Source of the DNA: Thinopyrum elongatum
Taxonomy: Eukaryota; Streptophyta; Magnoliopsida; Poales; Poaceae
Length of the DNA: 64,000 nucleotides
Reading direction: 5' to 3'
NCBI GenBank assembly: GCA_011799875.1
Contig: CM022299.1
Location: 337,736,447 to 337,800,446, forward strand
Positions 1-11,809 of the stretch are shown here, piece by piece. The translations under genes and the position numbers were made by a program. Below the pieces are notes generated by a model that was not told the DNA's origin, made no database searches, and worked only from the letters and a program-made list of their open reading frames with translations. Every line of letters begins with the position of its first letter. Within the stretch, counting starts at the first letter, position 1.

Positions 1-1054
1 CCCGAAGCTGCAACGTGTCGTCTGGCCCGACAAGTTCAAGCCGAATCTACCTCCACGCTACGACGGCACCCCCGACCCCGCTGAGTTCCTCCAGCTCTAT
101 GAGCTGAGCATCAAGGCAGCAAACGGCAATGAGAAGGTCATGGCGAACTCGTTCCCCATGGCCCTCAAGGATAGCGCACGCTCTTGGCTCCTGAACCTCC
201 TGGTGGGCTCGATCTCCACCTGGGACGAGCTCCGTGAGTGCTTCATCGCCAACTTCAAGGGCATTCGCGACCGCGCTCCTGCAGCAAGCGACCTGTGGCG
301 CATAAAGCAGCAGCCGGGCGAGACCTTGCACAAGTACATACAGCACTTCACAAACGTTCGCCTCAAGATCCCGAAGGTGTCGGACAAGGCCATCATTTCG
401 GCGTTCTCCGAGGGCGTCCGGGATGTCAAGATGAAGGAGGAGCTCGCCATACATGAGGACTTGTGCTCGGCTCTGGAGATGTTCAACATGGCCGCCAGGT
501 GCACAAGGGCCGAGGAAGGTCACCTCTCCCTGCTGGAGCTTCCGGAGGTCGATCTTGAAGACAAGAAGGGCAAGGCTAAGGAGGTAAAGTGCAAGGGCCC
601 CGCTGTGCTCGTGGCTGAACCTGAGATGAAGTGCGGCTGTGATCACACCGAATCCTCCAGGGGAAGCCGCCCGTTTTGCGTCTTCCACAACGTCCACAGC
701 CACAACACCAATGACTGCCTGGAGCTCAGAGCAATCCGCGACGGGCGCCTTGGCCGCCGTCCCGAGCGCACCGTGGCTACGACCGCGGAGGAGGCCACAG
801 AGGAGGCCGCTAGGACAACCGCGACCCCCGCCAGGACTGGCGCGATCAGCATCGTGAGGACCGCTGGCATGGCCAGCCTCGCGACGGCCCCTAGCGTGAC
901 CAGCCCCGCGAGGACCGTCCTCAGGGCAATGCTGGCCTTCCTCTGCTGCTGCAGCCTCCAAGGAGAAACGACGACAACTACCAAGACGATGGGGCTGCGG
1001 GCTTCCAAAAGCCACGCGCGATCGCTTGCATCCTGGGTGGTGCTCAGGCCCTCG
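1..1054 (+). pseudogene. gag: Element A: Gypsy (Tat lineage) gag, 5' incomplete, cut by element B
   Basis: Gag forms the retroelement particle and packages its RNA. The frame beginning at base 2 is open from the window edge to about 1050. It carries the plant retrotransposon gag core (PPRYDGTPDPAEFLQLYEL, then an ARSWLLNL stretch and a WDELRECFIANF stretch). Further on, near 680-730, is a C-terminal knuckle-like segment with spaced Cys and His residues (CVFH..HNTNDC). After about 740 the protein becomes Arg/Thr/Ala rich. The frame stops where element B begins at 1055, and the continuation of A is at 9023. The start codon lies left of the window; the internal ATG at 140 is not a true start. 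The same gag core recurs in element C near 13480-13680. Confidence 0.85.
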
Positions 1055-2655
1055 TGATGTTTGCTTGAACTACGTCGGTATTTCCCCAAAGAGGAAGGGA
1101 CAATGCAGCACAACAACGGTAGGTATTTCCCTTAGTGATGAGACCAAGATTATCGAACCAGTAGGAGAACCAAACAACACTACGTAAACAGCACCTGCAC
1201 ACAAAGAACAAATACTTGCAACCCGACGTGTTAAAGGGGTTGTCAATCCCTTTCGGGTAACGGCGAAAGAAATTGGCAAATGGAGATGAGAAAGTTGTAA
1301 TAGATTGATAGATGCAAATAAAAGCAAACAAAATTCAGTGAGGTATTTTTGGGTTTTTGATAATATAGATCTGAAAATAAAAGTAGCAAATAAATAAAAA
1401 AGGCAAATAGCAAAATAGATCTGAAAATATATGATGAGAAAATAGACCCGGGGGCTGTAGATTTCACTAGTGGCTTCTCTCGAGAAAAATAACATACGGT
1501 GGGTAAACAAATTACTGTTGGGTAATTGATAGAACTTCAAATAATTATGACGATATCCAGGCAATGATCATTATATAGGCATCACGTCCAAGATTAGTAG
1601 ACCGACTCCTGCCTGCATCTACTACTATTACTCAACACATCGACCGCTATCCAGCATGCATCTAGTGTATTAAGTTCATGGAGAAACGGAGTAATGCAAT
1701 AAGAACGATGACATGATGTAGACAAGATCTATTTATGTAGAAATAGACCCCATCTTGTTATCCTTAATAGCAATGATACATACATGCCGGTTCCCCTTCT
1801 GTCACTGGGATCAAGCACCGTAAGATCGAACCCATCACAAAACACCTCTTCCCATGGCAAGAAAAATCGATCTAGTTGGCCTAACTAAACCAAAGATTTG
1901 AAGAAGAAATACGAGGCTATAGGTAATCATGCATATAAGAGATCAAAAGACTCAAATAACTTTCATGGATAAAAACATAGATCTAATCATAAACTCAAAG
2001 TTCATCGGATCCCAACAAACACACCACAAAAAGAGTTACATCAAATAGATCTCCAAGAGACCATTGTATTGAGAATCAAAAGAGAGAGAGGAAGCCATCT
2101 AGCTACTAACTACGGACCCGTAGGTCTATAATGAACTACTCACGTATTATCGGAGAGGCACCAATGAGGATGATGAACCCCTCTGTGATGGTGTCTAGAT
2201 TGGATCTATGGTTTCTGGAACTTGCGGCGGCTGGAATTGGTTTTCGTCGACTCCCGTAGGGTTTCTGGAATATTGGGGTATTTATAGAGCAAAGAGGCGG
2301 TGCGGGAGGTGGCCGAGGTGGGCACAACCCACCTGGGCGCTCCTGGGCCCCCAGGCGTGCCCTGGTGGGTTGTGCTCCCCTCGGAGCCCCCCTCAGGTAA
2401 TTTCTTGGCCCAACTTGTGTCTTCTGGTCCAGAAAAAGTCACCAAAAAGATTCGCTGCGTTTGGACTCCGTTTGGTATTGATTTCCTGCGAAGTAAAAAA
2501 CAAGCAAAAAATAGCAACTGGCACTGGGCACTATGTCAATAGGTTAGTCCCAAAAAATGATATAAAGTTGCTATAAAATGATTGTAAAACATCCAAGAAT
2601 GATAATATAACAGCATGGAACAATAAAAATTTATAGATACGTTGGAGATGTATCA
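1055..2655 (-). repeat. Element B 3' LTR (minus orientation)
   Basis: This copy of about 1601 bp begins TGATGTTTGC on the plus strand and ends TGTATCA, and pairs with 7421-9022. In minus sense it starts TGATACATCTCC. A TATA box for minus-strand transcription (CTATAAATA in minus sense) lies near 2279-2287. The open frames inside it are LTR sequence, not genes. Confidence 0.92.
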
Positions 2656-2670
2656 GTATCCCCAAGCTTA
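2656..2670 (-). other. Element B polypurine tract
   Basis: The minus-strand sequence TAAGCTTGGGGATAC abuts the 3' LTR, the expected place for the plus-strand DNA primer. Related AAGCTTGGGGATGCC-type runs occur at about 4404-4416 and 4460-4475. Confidence 0.7.
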
Positions 2671-5170
2671 ATTCCTGCTCATCCTCGAGTAGGTAAATGA
2701 TAAAACAGAATTTTTGATGTGGAATGCTGCCTAACATGTTCATCACATATTCTTTTCTTTGTAGCATGGACATTTGGACTTTTATATGATTCAAAGCAAT
2801 AGTCTAGTTTTGACATTAAGATTTCAATAATCAAGCATATCAACAAGCAACCATGTCTTTCAAAATATCAACACTAAAGCAAGTTATCCCTAGCCCATTA
2901 TGCTCAATCATTGATCCATTCATGAAACACAGTCGCATGTTAGCTACACCCAATGCTCAAGTACGATCATAGTGCCCCTTAGTTGGTGCTTTATAAGAGA
3001 AGATGGAGACTCAAAATAAAAATTGCATAAAGTAAAATAAAGGCCCTTCGCAGAGGGAAGTAGGGATTTGTAGAGGTGCCAGAGCTCAAAGCGAAAAAAA
3101 GTAGAGATAAAACATTTTGGGTGGCATGCTTTTCCTGTCAACGAAAACAATCGAGTAGTTTCCAATACTTTCCATGCTAGATATATCATAGGCGGTTCCC
3201 AAACAGAAAATAAAGTTTATTCCTTTTTCCACCATACTTTCACTTTCCATGGCTAGCCGTATCCACGGGTGCCTTCCATACCAACACTTTCCAAGGAATT
3301 TATTATTTGACAACATAAAGTAAATTCATTTTTCATTTCGGGGCTGGGCATCCCTAATACCTTTGCCGTACTCTCGTGCAATGACAAGTGAATAAACACT
3401 CATCTTGAGAATAACACATCTAGCATGGAAATATATCAGCCACTCCCTACCGTTTCATGAGCGGTGCGAGCACACAAAAGAGAAATTTATTTTGAAATTA
3501 GAGATGGCACATACAAATTTGCTTAGAACGGCACGGAAATGCCGCATATAGGTAGGTATAGTGGACTCATATGGCAAAACTGGTTTAAGGATTTTGGATG
3601 CACAAGTAGTGATCATACTTAGTGCAAATGAAGGCTAGCAAAAGATTGAGAAACATCCAACCAAGAAACGAAAAATCTCATAAGCGAGCATTAAGCATAA
3701 CTAACACCGAATAATGCACCACAAGTAGGATGTAATTTCATTGCATAACTATTGACTTTCGTGCTTGCATAGGGAATCACAAACCTTAACACCAATATTC
3801 TTACTAAAGCATAATTACTCATCAACATGACTCACATATTATATCAACATATCGCAAAACTATTACAAGGAATCCAGTTTATTTTGTCCAATGATCTTCA
3901 TGAAAGTTTTTATTATATCCCTCTTGAATATCTATCACTTTGGGACTAATTTCATAAGTTGCTTTTGATAGCTCAAACAAATCTAAGTGAAGAACATGAG
4001 CATAAAATTTTCTTCTCTCAAAATAATTTAAGTGAAGCAAGAGAGAATTTCTAAAAAAATTACTAACACTCAAATAAATCTAAGTGAAGCATGAGAGCAT
4101 TGCTTCAAAAATACTAAAGCACAACGTGCTCAAAAAGATATAAGTGAAGCACTAGAGCAATTCCATAGCTCATAAAGATTTAAGTGAAGCATAGAGAGCA
4201 ATTCTAACAAGTCATAGCATAATTTTGGCTCCCTCAAATAGGTGTGTCCAGCAAGGATTCATGACTTAAAATAAAAAGCAAAACAAGCAATGACTCATAT
4301 CATACAAGACGCTCCAAGAAAAACTCATGATATGTGACGAATAAAAATATAGCTCCGAGTAAAATACTGATGGTCGTTAGAAGAAAGAGGGGATGCCACT
4401 CGGGCATCCCCAAGCTTAGTTGCTTGCTTCTCTTTGGATAATGGCTTGGGGTGCCATGGGGCATCCCCAAGCTAGGCTCTTATTACTCCTTGTTCCTTCA
4501 TCCATCGTAATCTCACCCAAAACTTGAAAACTTCAATCACACGAAACTCAACAAAACCTTCATGAGATCCATTAGTATAAGAAAACCAATCTTTACTTTA
4601 AGTACTGTAGAAAACCCATTCAAATTTTGTTCTTGCATTATATCTACTGTATTCTAACTTTACCATGGTTTATAACCTCCAATACAAACCATAGATTCAT
4701 CAAAATAAGCACACAATGCAAAGAAAACAGAATCTGTCAAAAACAGAACAGTCTGCAAAGATACGAATTGTTCTCAAACTTTTATAACTCCAAAATTCTG
4801 AAAAATTAGGACAACAGAGGCAATTTGTATATCAATCTTGTGTAAAAAATTCAGAATTCTTCGTCGCTTCTGTGAATTTTCAAAATTGTTTTACTGGACG
4901 CAAAAGTTTCTGTTTTCCAACAAGATCAAATCAACTATCACCAAGGCTATCCAAAGGCTTTACTTGGCACAAACACTAATTAAAACACAAAAAACACAAT
5001 CATAACAGTAGCATAATTGTGCAAACACTCAAGAACAGAAAGAAAAAGACAAAAATAAATTTTATTCATTGGGTTGCCTCCCAACAAGCGCTATCGTTTT
5101 ACGCCCTTAGCTAGGCATAATGCAAAGATCTAAGTATTGTCATCTTTGTTTCTAGATCCATAAGATGCCC
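2671..5170. other. Element B non-coding spacer between protease and 3' LTR
   Basis: This is AT-rich sequence without a convincing coding frame. It contains a loose array of five copies of a motif with core TAAGTGAAGCA..AGAGCAATT at about 3975-4215, and two GGCATCCCCAAGCT boxes near 4403 and 4461 that resemble the polypurine tract. An autonomous Athila element would carry RT, RNase H and integrase here. None is visible, so B probably depended on enzymes supplied by another element. Confidence 0.7.
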
Positions 5171-5700
5171 TCATGATTGATCATATGGTGGCTTAATTCT
5201 TGTTCTAGGGAAGAGTTCCATACCCTTTCTCAAAGGAAATTGGAATTTGATGTTCCCTTCTTTCATATCAATCACGACACCTATAGTGCGCAAAAACGGT
5301 CTACCAAGAATAATTGGACAAGATGGATTGCAATCAATATCAAGAACAATAAAATCTATGGGCACATAATTCCTATTTGCAAGAATAAGAACATCATTAA
5401 TTCTTCCCATAGGCTTTTTAATAGTAGAATCCGCCAAGTGCAAATTTAAAGAACATTCTTCAATACCGGTAAGACCAAGCACATCACATAAAGATTTCGG
5501 AATTATAGAAACACTAGCACCCAAATCACATAAAGCAAAACACTCATAATTTTTAATATTAACTTTGATAGTAGGTTCCCATTCATCATGTAATTTTGTA
5601 GGAATTGAAATCTCTAATTCCAACTTTTCTTCCAAAGTTTTCATCATAGCATCAACAATATGTTTAGTAAAAGCTTTATTTTGTTCTTAGGCATGGGGTG
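5171..5700 (-). pseudogene. Element B aspartic protease (Athila type)
   Basis: The retroviral-type aspartic protease matures the Gag precursor. The minus-strand frame from about 5647 to 5171 has the active-site segment CDLGASVSIIP, in the D-L-G-A-S form of Athila proteases. A strand rich in hydrophobic residues and the PIILGRPFLRT motif follow, as expected for the second half of a retropepsin fold. The frame then ends at a stop. A frame continuing 5' toward 5880 links it to gag with one in-frame stop near 5690. No RT follows. Confidence 0.8.
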
Positions 5701-5880
5701 AATTTATCATGGATTGCAAAAAAGAAATACAATCAATCAAAGAGCAATTATCATAATTAAAGTCTTTGTAATCCAAAAGAGTGGGCACACCACTAGTTAA
5801 AGTTTTGACCTCTCCAAACCCACTTTTATCAATTTTCTCAACAAGATTTTCACCCTCCAAATTATCGGGATGCCTTCTAG

Positions 5881-7084
5881 CTAAAGTTGACTTTCTCCAG
5901 TCCCTTTATTATCAATCTTAATTTTACTAAACAAGGAATCAATAGAAGAAACACCAACCATTTTAAGATCTTCATCACTTTTATGAAAGCAATCACTAGA
6001 AAACGCTTTTTCTAGAAATTCTCTTTTAGCCCTAAGCATAGCGGTTCTTTTCTTACTTTCATCCATAGAAACATATGAAGCTTTAATTGATTCTTCAACC
6101 TTAGGCACAAAAAATTTCATCTTGAGATTTTCTACATCATGAGAAATTCTATCAACGCTTCTAGACAAATCATCAATCTTAATCAATTTTTCTTCCATCG
6201 TAGTGTTAAAATTCTTTTGAGCATTGATAAATTCTTTAATATTATTCTCAAAATCAGAGGTGTTCCTATTATTATTATAAGAAGGATTACCATAGGAATT
6301 ACCATAATTATTAGAGGAATTACTAGGAAAAGGTCTAGGATTAAAATTACCTCTATAAGCATTGTTATTGAAATTGTTTCGAGAGATAAAATTCACATCT
6401 ACGGCATCACTATTTTGCTCAATCAAGGTAGACAAAGGCACATCATTAAAGTCAATAGGAGCACTTTTATTAGCAACCAATTTCATAAGAGCATCAACTT
6501 TTTCACTCAAAGAAGAAATTTCTTCAACCGAATTAACCTTTTTACTACTAGGAGCTCTTTCGGTATGCCATTGTGAATAATTTGCCATAATATTGTCTAG
6601 CAATTTAGTAGCTTCACCCAAAGTAATTTCCATAAAAGTACAACCCGCGGCGGAATCTAAAAGATTTCTAGAAACAAAATTCAATCCTGCAAAAACAATT
6701 GTATGATCATCCAAAGATTTAAACCATGAGTAGGACAATTTCTTAGCATTTCATTCTTTCCCAAGATTGCGCAACATGTTCATGCTCAAGTTGCTTAAAA
6801 TTCATGATTTGCGTCCTAAGGGAAATAATTTTCACGGGCGGAAAATACTTAGTAATAAAAACATCTTTGCACTTATCCCAAGAATTGATACTATTGCGAG
6901 GCAAAGAAGAAAACCAAATTTTGGCACGATCTCGCAAAGAAAACGGGAATAATTTCAACTTCACAATATCATTGTCCACATCTTTTTTCTTTTGCATATC
7001 GCATAATTCCACGAATGTGTTAATATGGGACGCGGCATCCTCACTAGGAGTACCGGAAAATTGATCTTTCGTAACAAGATTCAA
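5881..7084 (-). pseudogene. gag: Element B gag (Athila type), frameshifted
   Basis: The 5' part (7084 to 6743, minus) has the gag core, with LFPFSLRDRAKIWFSSLP and a WDKCKDVFITKYFPP segment. The frame breaks near 6740 after WERMK. It resumes from about 6738 to 5881 with SRNLLDSAAGCTFMEITLGE, a helix with LDNIMANYSQWHTERAP, a long Asn-rich linker and a predicted coiled-coil C-terminal part. The order and wording match wheat Athila gag proteins I remember. One frameshift separates the halves, so a full gag cannot be made from this copy. It lies directly downstream (minus sense) of the primer site and leader. Confidence 0.8.
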
Positions 7085-7390
7085 AAAGCGGCATTAATAT
7101 CACAAGACTCCGCACTAGTGGCGGGAGGAGCAATCGGAGTGCTAATAAAATCATTGTTGTTGGTATTGGAGAAATCACACAACTTGGTGTTCTCTTGAGT
7201 CATCATGACTACGCAACAAGATTGCACTCAAAAATAGATCTGACGAGAAAACGACGAACGAGAAAAAGGGCGAATAAAATGGCAAATTTTTGTGAAGTGG
7301 GGGAGAGGAAAATGAGAGGCAAATGGCAAATAATGTAAATTGCAAGGAGATGAGATTTGTGATTTGGAACCTTGAAGATGTTGATGGTGT
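7085..7390 (-). other. Element B leader between primer site and gag
   Basis: This is the untranslated leader of element B in minus sense, with part of the gag N-terminus reading through its 3' end. No other feature was seen. Confidence 0.5.
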
Positions 7391-7409
7391 CTCCCCGGCA
7401 ACGGCGCCA
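7391..7409 (-). other. Element B primer-binding site, tRNA-Asp type
   Basis: The minus strand reads TGGCGCCGTTGCCGGGGAG, complementary to the 3' end expected for plant tRNA-Asp and typical of Athila elements. It lies 11 bases inside the 5' LTR edge at 7421 and fixes 7421-9022 as the 5' LTR. Confidence 0.85.
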
Positions 7410-7420
7410 TAAATTCCTTT

Positions 7421-9022
7421 TGATGTTTGCTTGAACTACGTCGGTATTTCCCCAAAGAGGAAGGGATGATGCAGCACAGCAACTGTAGGTATTTCCCTCA
7501 GTGATGAGACCAAGGTTATCGAACATGTAGGAGAACCAAGCAACACTACGTAAACAGCACCTGCACACAAAGAACAAATACTTGCAACCCGACGTGTTAA
7601 AGGGGTTGTCAATCCCTTTCGGGTAACGGCGCCAGAAATTGGCAAACGGACATGAGAAAGTTGTAATAGATTGATAGATGCAAATAAAAGCAAATAAAAT
7701 TCAGCGAGGTATTTTTGGGTTTTTGATAATATAGAACTAAAAATAAAAGTAGCAAATAAATAAAAAGGCAAATAGCAAAATATATCTGTAAATATATGAT
7801 GAGAAAATAGACCCGGGGGCCGTAGATTTCACTAGTGGCTTCTCTCGAGAAAAAAAAACAAACGGTGGGTAAACAAATAACTGTTGGGCAATTGATAGAA
7901 CTTCAAATAATTATGACGATATACAGGCAATGATCATTATATAGGCATCACATCCAAGATTATTAGACCGACTCCTGCCTGCATCTACTACTATTACTCC
8001 ACAAATCGACCGCTATCCAGCATGCATCTTGTGTATTAAGTTCATGGAGAAATGGAGTAATGCAATAAGAACGATGACATGATGTAGACAAGATCTATTT
8101 ATGTAGAAATAGACCCCATCTTGTTATCCTTAATAGCAACAATACATACGTGTCGGTTCCCCTTCTGTCACTGGGATCAAGCACCGTAAGATCGAACCCA
8201 TCACAAAGCACCTCTTCCCATGGCAAGAAAAATCGATCTAGTTGGACTAAGTAAACCAAAGATTCGAAGAAGAAATATGAGGCTATAAGTAATCATGCAT
8301 ATAAGAGATCAAAAGACTCAAATAACTTTCATGGATAAAAACATAGATCTGATCATAAAATCAAAGTTCATCGGATCCCAACAAACACACCGCAAAAAGA
8401 GTTACATCAAATAGATCTCCAAGAGACCATTGTATTAAGAATCAAAACAGAGAGAGCAAGCCATCTAGCTACTCACTACGGACCCGTAAGTCTACAATGA
8501 ACTACTCACGCATCATCGGAGAGGCACCAATGAGGATGATGAACCCCTCCGTGATGGTGTCTAGATTGGATCTGTGGTTTCTGGAACTTGCGGCGGCTGG
8601 AATTGATTTTCATCGACTCCCGTAGGGTTTCTGGAATATTGGGATATTTATAGAGCAAAGAGGCGGTGCGGGAGGTGGCCGAGGTGGGCACAACCCACCT
8701 GGGCGCGCCTGGGCCCCCAGGCATGCCCTGGTGGGTTGTGCTCCCCTCGGAGCCCCCCCTCTGGTACTTTCTTGGCCCAACTTGTGTCTTCTGGTCTAGA
8801 AAAAATCACCAAAAAGTTTCGCTATGTTTGGACTCCGTTTGGTATTGATTTCCTGCAAAGTAAAAAACAAGCAAAAAACAGCAACTGGCACTGGGCACTA
8901 TGTCAATAGGTTAGTCCCAAAAAATGATATAAAGTTGCTATAAAATGATTGTAAAACATCCAAGAATAATAATATAACAGCATGGAACAATCAAAAATTA
9001 TAGATACGTTGGAGACGTATCA
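7421..9022 (-). repeat. Element B 5' LTR (minus orientation)
   Basis: This 1602-bp copy is the partner of 1055-2655. The TATA box for minus-strand transcription lies near 8647-8655. In the first 130 bases the two copies differ at about nine positions, most of them transitions. Confidence 0.92.
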
Positions 9023-9742
9023 CCCCGCCTCTCATTGCATCTTCAAGCAGTTCGCTCGCTAGGTGAATGCGGCCCTTCCCAAGCTTGAGGCGTCGCGTCC
9101 CCTCAGGTGGTCCAAGTACGCCATCACCTTCGACTCTACGGACTAGCTCAAGAGCTCAGCCGCCGTTGGTGCGCTCCTGACACTCTGCGCACCGACCATC
9201 AGCAACGTCCTCGTCACCAAAACCCTCATCGACGGTGGCGTGGGGCTCAATGTTCTTTCTGTCGAGACATTCGAGACGCTTCAAGTGCCCTACGATCAGC
9301 TTCTGCCCACCAAGCCCTTCTCAGGGGTGACCGATGGCTCACCGTCCCCATAGGGCAGATTCGCCTCCCTGTCACCTTCGGCAAGCGCAAAAACTGCCAC
9401 ACCGAGCTCACCAACTTCGACGTCGCCCACATTCACCTCCCGTACAATGCGATCCTCGGGTATCCGGCCCTCGCCAAGTTCATGGCGGCAACTCAGCACG
9501 GCTACAACATCCTCAAGATGCCAGGAAGTGGTGGTGTCATCACAGTCGCTTGCGACGAAAAGGATGCGGTGTGCTCCCTCGAGCGCGCCTACCAAGCTGG
9601 GGCGGTCGAGAACTCAGATGGCGAGGATGCCATCCTGCCTCCTGAGGCCATCCCCAAGAAGAAGACACAGCTCCTCCCAAAGGGCCGTCGGGAGGCTGGG
9701 GCGCCCGACGGTCGTGCCTCAGGCCCCACGCCCCTCTCATGA
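9023..9742 (+). pseudogene. Element A: gag tail and aspartic protease, continued after element B
   Basis: Element A resumes here. Several stops occur before about 9190, then the Tat-type protease core appears: KTLIDGGVGLNVLSVE (D-G-G active site), VPYDQLLPTKPFSG and, after a one-base frameshift near 9345, GQIRLPVTFG, LPYNAILGYPALAKFMAA and GYNILKMPG. The frame then runs through an acidic linker to KKKTQLL, the usual junction with RT, and stops at 9742. The same order is seen in element C at 13880-14330. In an active element this protease would cut Gag-Pol; the frameshift shows it is dead. Confidence 0.82.
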
Positions 9743-10262
9743 CGTGCTCGGGGGCCCTCGTCTGGAGAGCCTCTGACCTAACCAGCGTCGCGAGGGAGGC
9801 GTTCGGGCACCACGTGGGGGCGTGCTTCGACGCGCGCCCCAGTGAGCAAGGCGCAAGGCGCGAGGCGCTAGGCGCTCAGGATTTCATCACCAAGGCAATC
9901 GAGGAGCTTCAGGAGGCGTGAGCCATGTGTGGCGAGCATCGCCCCGCATCATCCAGTGCGGCTGCCGCCCCTAACATGGGTGGCGAACTGCGCGTCTGCG
10001 TCAACATCCCAGGCCTCAACAGGGCTGCTTCGTAGGACCTCTTCTGGCCGTCCCGTGTTTACCGGAGCGGGGACTACCCCTGCAGCTACGTCCGCATGCC
10101 GTTCGGCCTACTGAACATGGCCGCCTCATACCAGCGCCTCATGTAGGGAGCCTTGGCGGCTCACGAGGCCAGGCGCCAGGCAGTCCTGATCGAGGAGGTG
10201 ACGGACCCTCGCGAGCCCCCCGAACCTCCGGAGCCTCCCGGGACTCAGGAGCCGACTAGCCC
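9743..10262 (+). pseudogene. Element A: remnant of reverse transcriptase
   Basis: Only fragments of RT survive. Near 10080-10145 is YVRMPFGLLNMAASYQRLM, the palm motif that reads MPFGLRNAGVTFQRLM in element C. A stop follows at once. Neither a YVDD active site nor RNase H or integrase follows, so A lost most of pol. Pro- and Glu-rich codons fill the stretch up to 10262. A is therefore non-autonomous, in contrast to C with the same LTRs. Confidence 0.72.
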
Positions 10263-11809
10263 GTGAGGAGCGACCTCTGCAGCACGCGTCTTCAGCTACT
10301 CCAAAGCTTCTACAACAATGGTGCCAGGTGACTTTTTGGTTTGTTCAACCGAGGACGCCTCTCGGGCTGCATTATCCTCAGGCTGCTAGGGTTCGACCCT
10401 GCAGCTGTATTGTTTTGCGCATGTATCAGAACTGGCTTTGCCTTCATGAGTTTCCTAAGTATCTCAACTGCTTGTCCGGTGCTTCGTCACTATGATGTCG
10501 CTGCGCCCTCGCGAACCCGCTCGCGACCGCCTCATGATTCAGGACTGGCACGGCGCCTGTGCTCGGGTTAGTCCCTGCAGCATTGACAAACCCAAGCGGT
10601 CGAGCTCTGTCCCGCAGGCTAGCTCCCGTGCGGGTCACCTCCCGTGGTCCTTGGTGCCTTGTTCTCACATGAGCTAATCACGTGTGGGCAAGTGCGGGCG
10701 CACGGCCTGGTTCGTACAACCGCAGTTCGATGCTTTGCCGCAGCGAGACCCGTGCGCCGACTATTTTTCTGTGGGACCGTTGCATGAGAAGACTTGGCAC
10801 AGTGTCTGTGCTCGGGTCCGTCCCTGCAGCATCGATAAAACCAATGACTGAGCTCTGTCTGGCGGGCCGGCCACGTTCACGTCACCTCCTGGGGTCATTG
10901 GAGTCCGGCCTTCTTATGCAATAACCTTCGGAGGGGCATTCAGCGCAGGACCCCCCATCCCCCCGCAGGTTTCTTACGCGCGCCCCGCGCCAGAAAAATC
11001 AGGCGCAACCCGCCTTGAGGTAGGGCCTCGTGAGTCCCGTGCTGGCTCACGAGTGCCCAGATACACCTCCTCCAGTTCTGCCGTGCTAGCCACATGTACG
11101 AAAGGGGTTGTACACGCCCCGTAGTCTCCCCCAGCGGGAACTCCCACCCACATACCAGTGGAAGCCCCATGCTCCGCGCTGGCGGATGACACGGTCGAGG
11201 AGCGGCTATGCCCACGATAAAGAGGAAGCACCATGCTCCGCGCTGGTGAATAAACAACTGAGGGCGCCCTCGCGGCCGCACCAACCTCAGGATAGCCTCT
11301 CGGCTCTACGACCGGCAACACCCCACAGCTTCCCCCTCGAGAGGATCGCGCGAGGGGGCTAGACACGGGGGCTATGCTGAGGTCCCGCCTGGCACACGCT
11401 ACCCTACCAGGTCCGGGTACCTGGTCTTCTCGCGTTCCCCCCTAGGCAAAAGCTGGTGACGAAAGGTATGGAGGACTCCGGATTGACTCAGACGCTGCTC
11501 ACATTTCCTTCATGAGGGTTGTTCGTACGTCAAGGGGGACCCCTGAGCATTGCGACTCAGGGACCTCACTAGCCATGTAGCCCCTCGCCCCTTGGTCTCG
11601 TCCTGGTGATCCGGACGCCCCAACGGCGGTTGAGGTATGCGCGGGGCTGGGCCCTGCCGACGCAGAGCGCTGAGGAAACACATGAAGGGAACCGAGCACT
11701 AAAAGGAAATAGCGGAGTTCTAGCAAGTTATTACAAAACATAATGTTCCACAAGTCCAAACAGAAGTTCTCATGCCTCCGCAAGGCACGATGAATGTTGC
11801 AGGGTCAAG
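10263..11809 (+). other. Element A spacer between pol remnant and antisense gene
   Basis: No coding region is supported. Two diverged copies of a block of about 170-190 bp (about 10500-10690 and 10750-10920, offset near 249 bp) share CTGTGCTCGGG and CCCTGCAGCAT. At 10940-11370 is a block also present in element C at about 25240-25400, recognised by CCCATGCTCCGCGCTGGCGG. It therefore belongs to the shared post-pol spacer of this family. Confidence 0.6.

Larger units (their letters stand above)
1055..9022 (-). mobile_element. Element B: Athila-type Gypsy LTR retrotransposon, gag-protease only, minus strand
   Basis: Two LTRs of about 1.6 kb (1055-2655 and 7421-9022) flank a minus-strand internal domain. 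Both LTRs end TG...CA. The flanking 5-mers are CCTCG (1050-1054) and CCCCG (9023-9027), a target duplication with one transition. A tRNA-Asp-type primer site lies at 7391-7409 and a polypurine tract at 2656-2670 (minus sense), which sets the orientation. Gag and aspartic protease are recognisable; no RT, RNase H or integrase is seen in the 2.5 kb between protease and 3' LTR. The organisation and LTR ends recall the Triticeae Sabrina/WHAM group (from memory, unverified). The first 130 bp of the LTRs differ at about nine positions, so the insertion is not recent. Confidence 0.9.
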
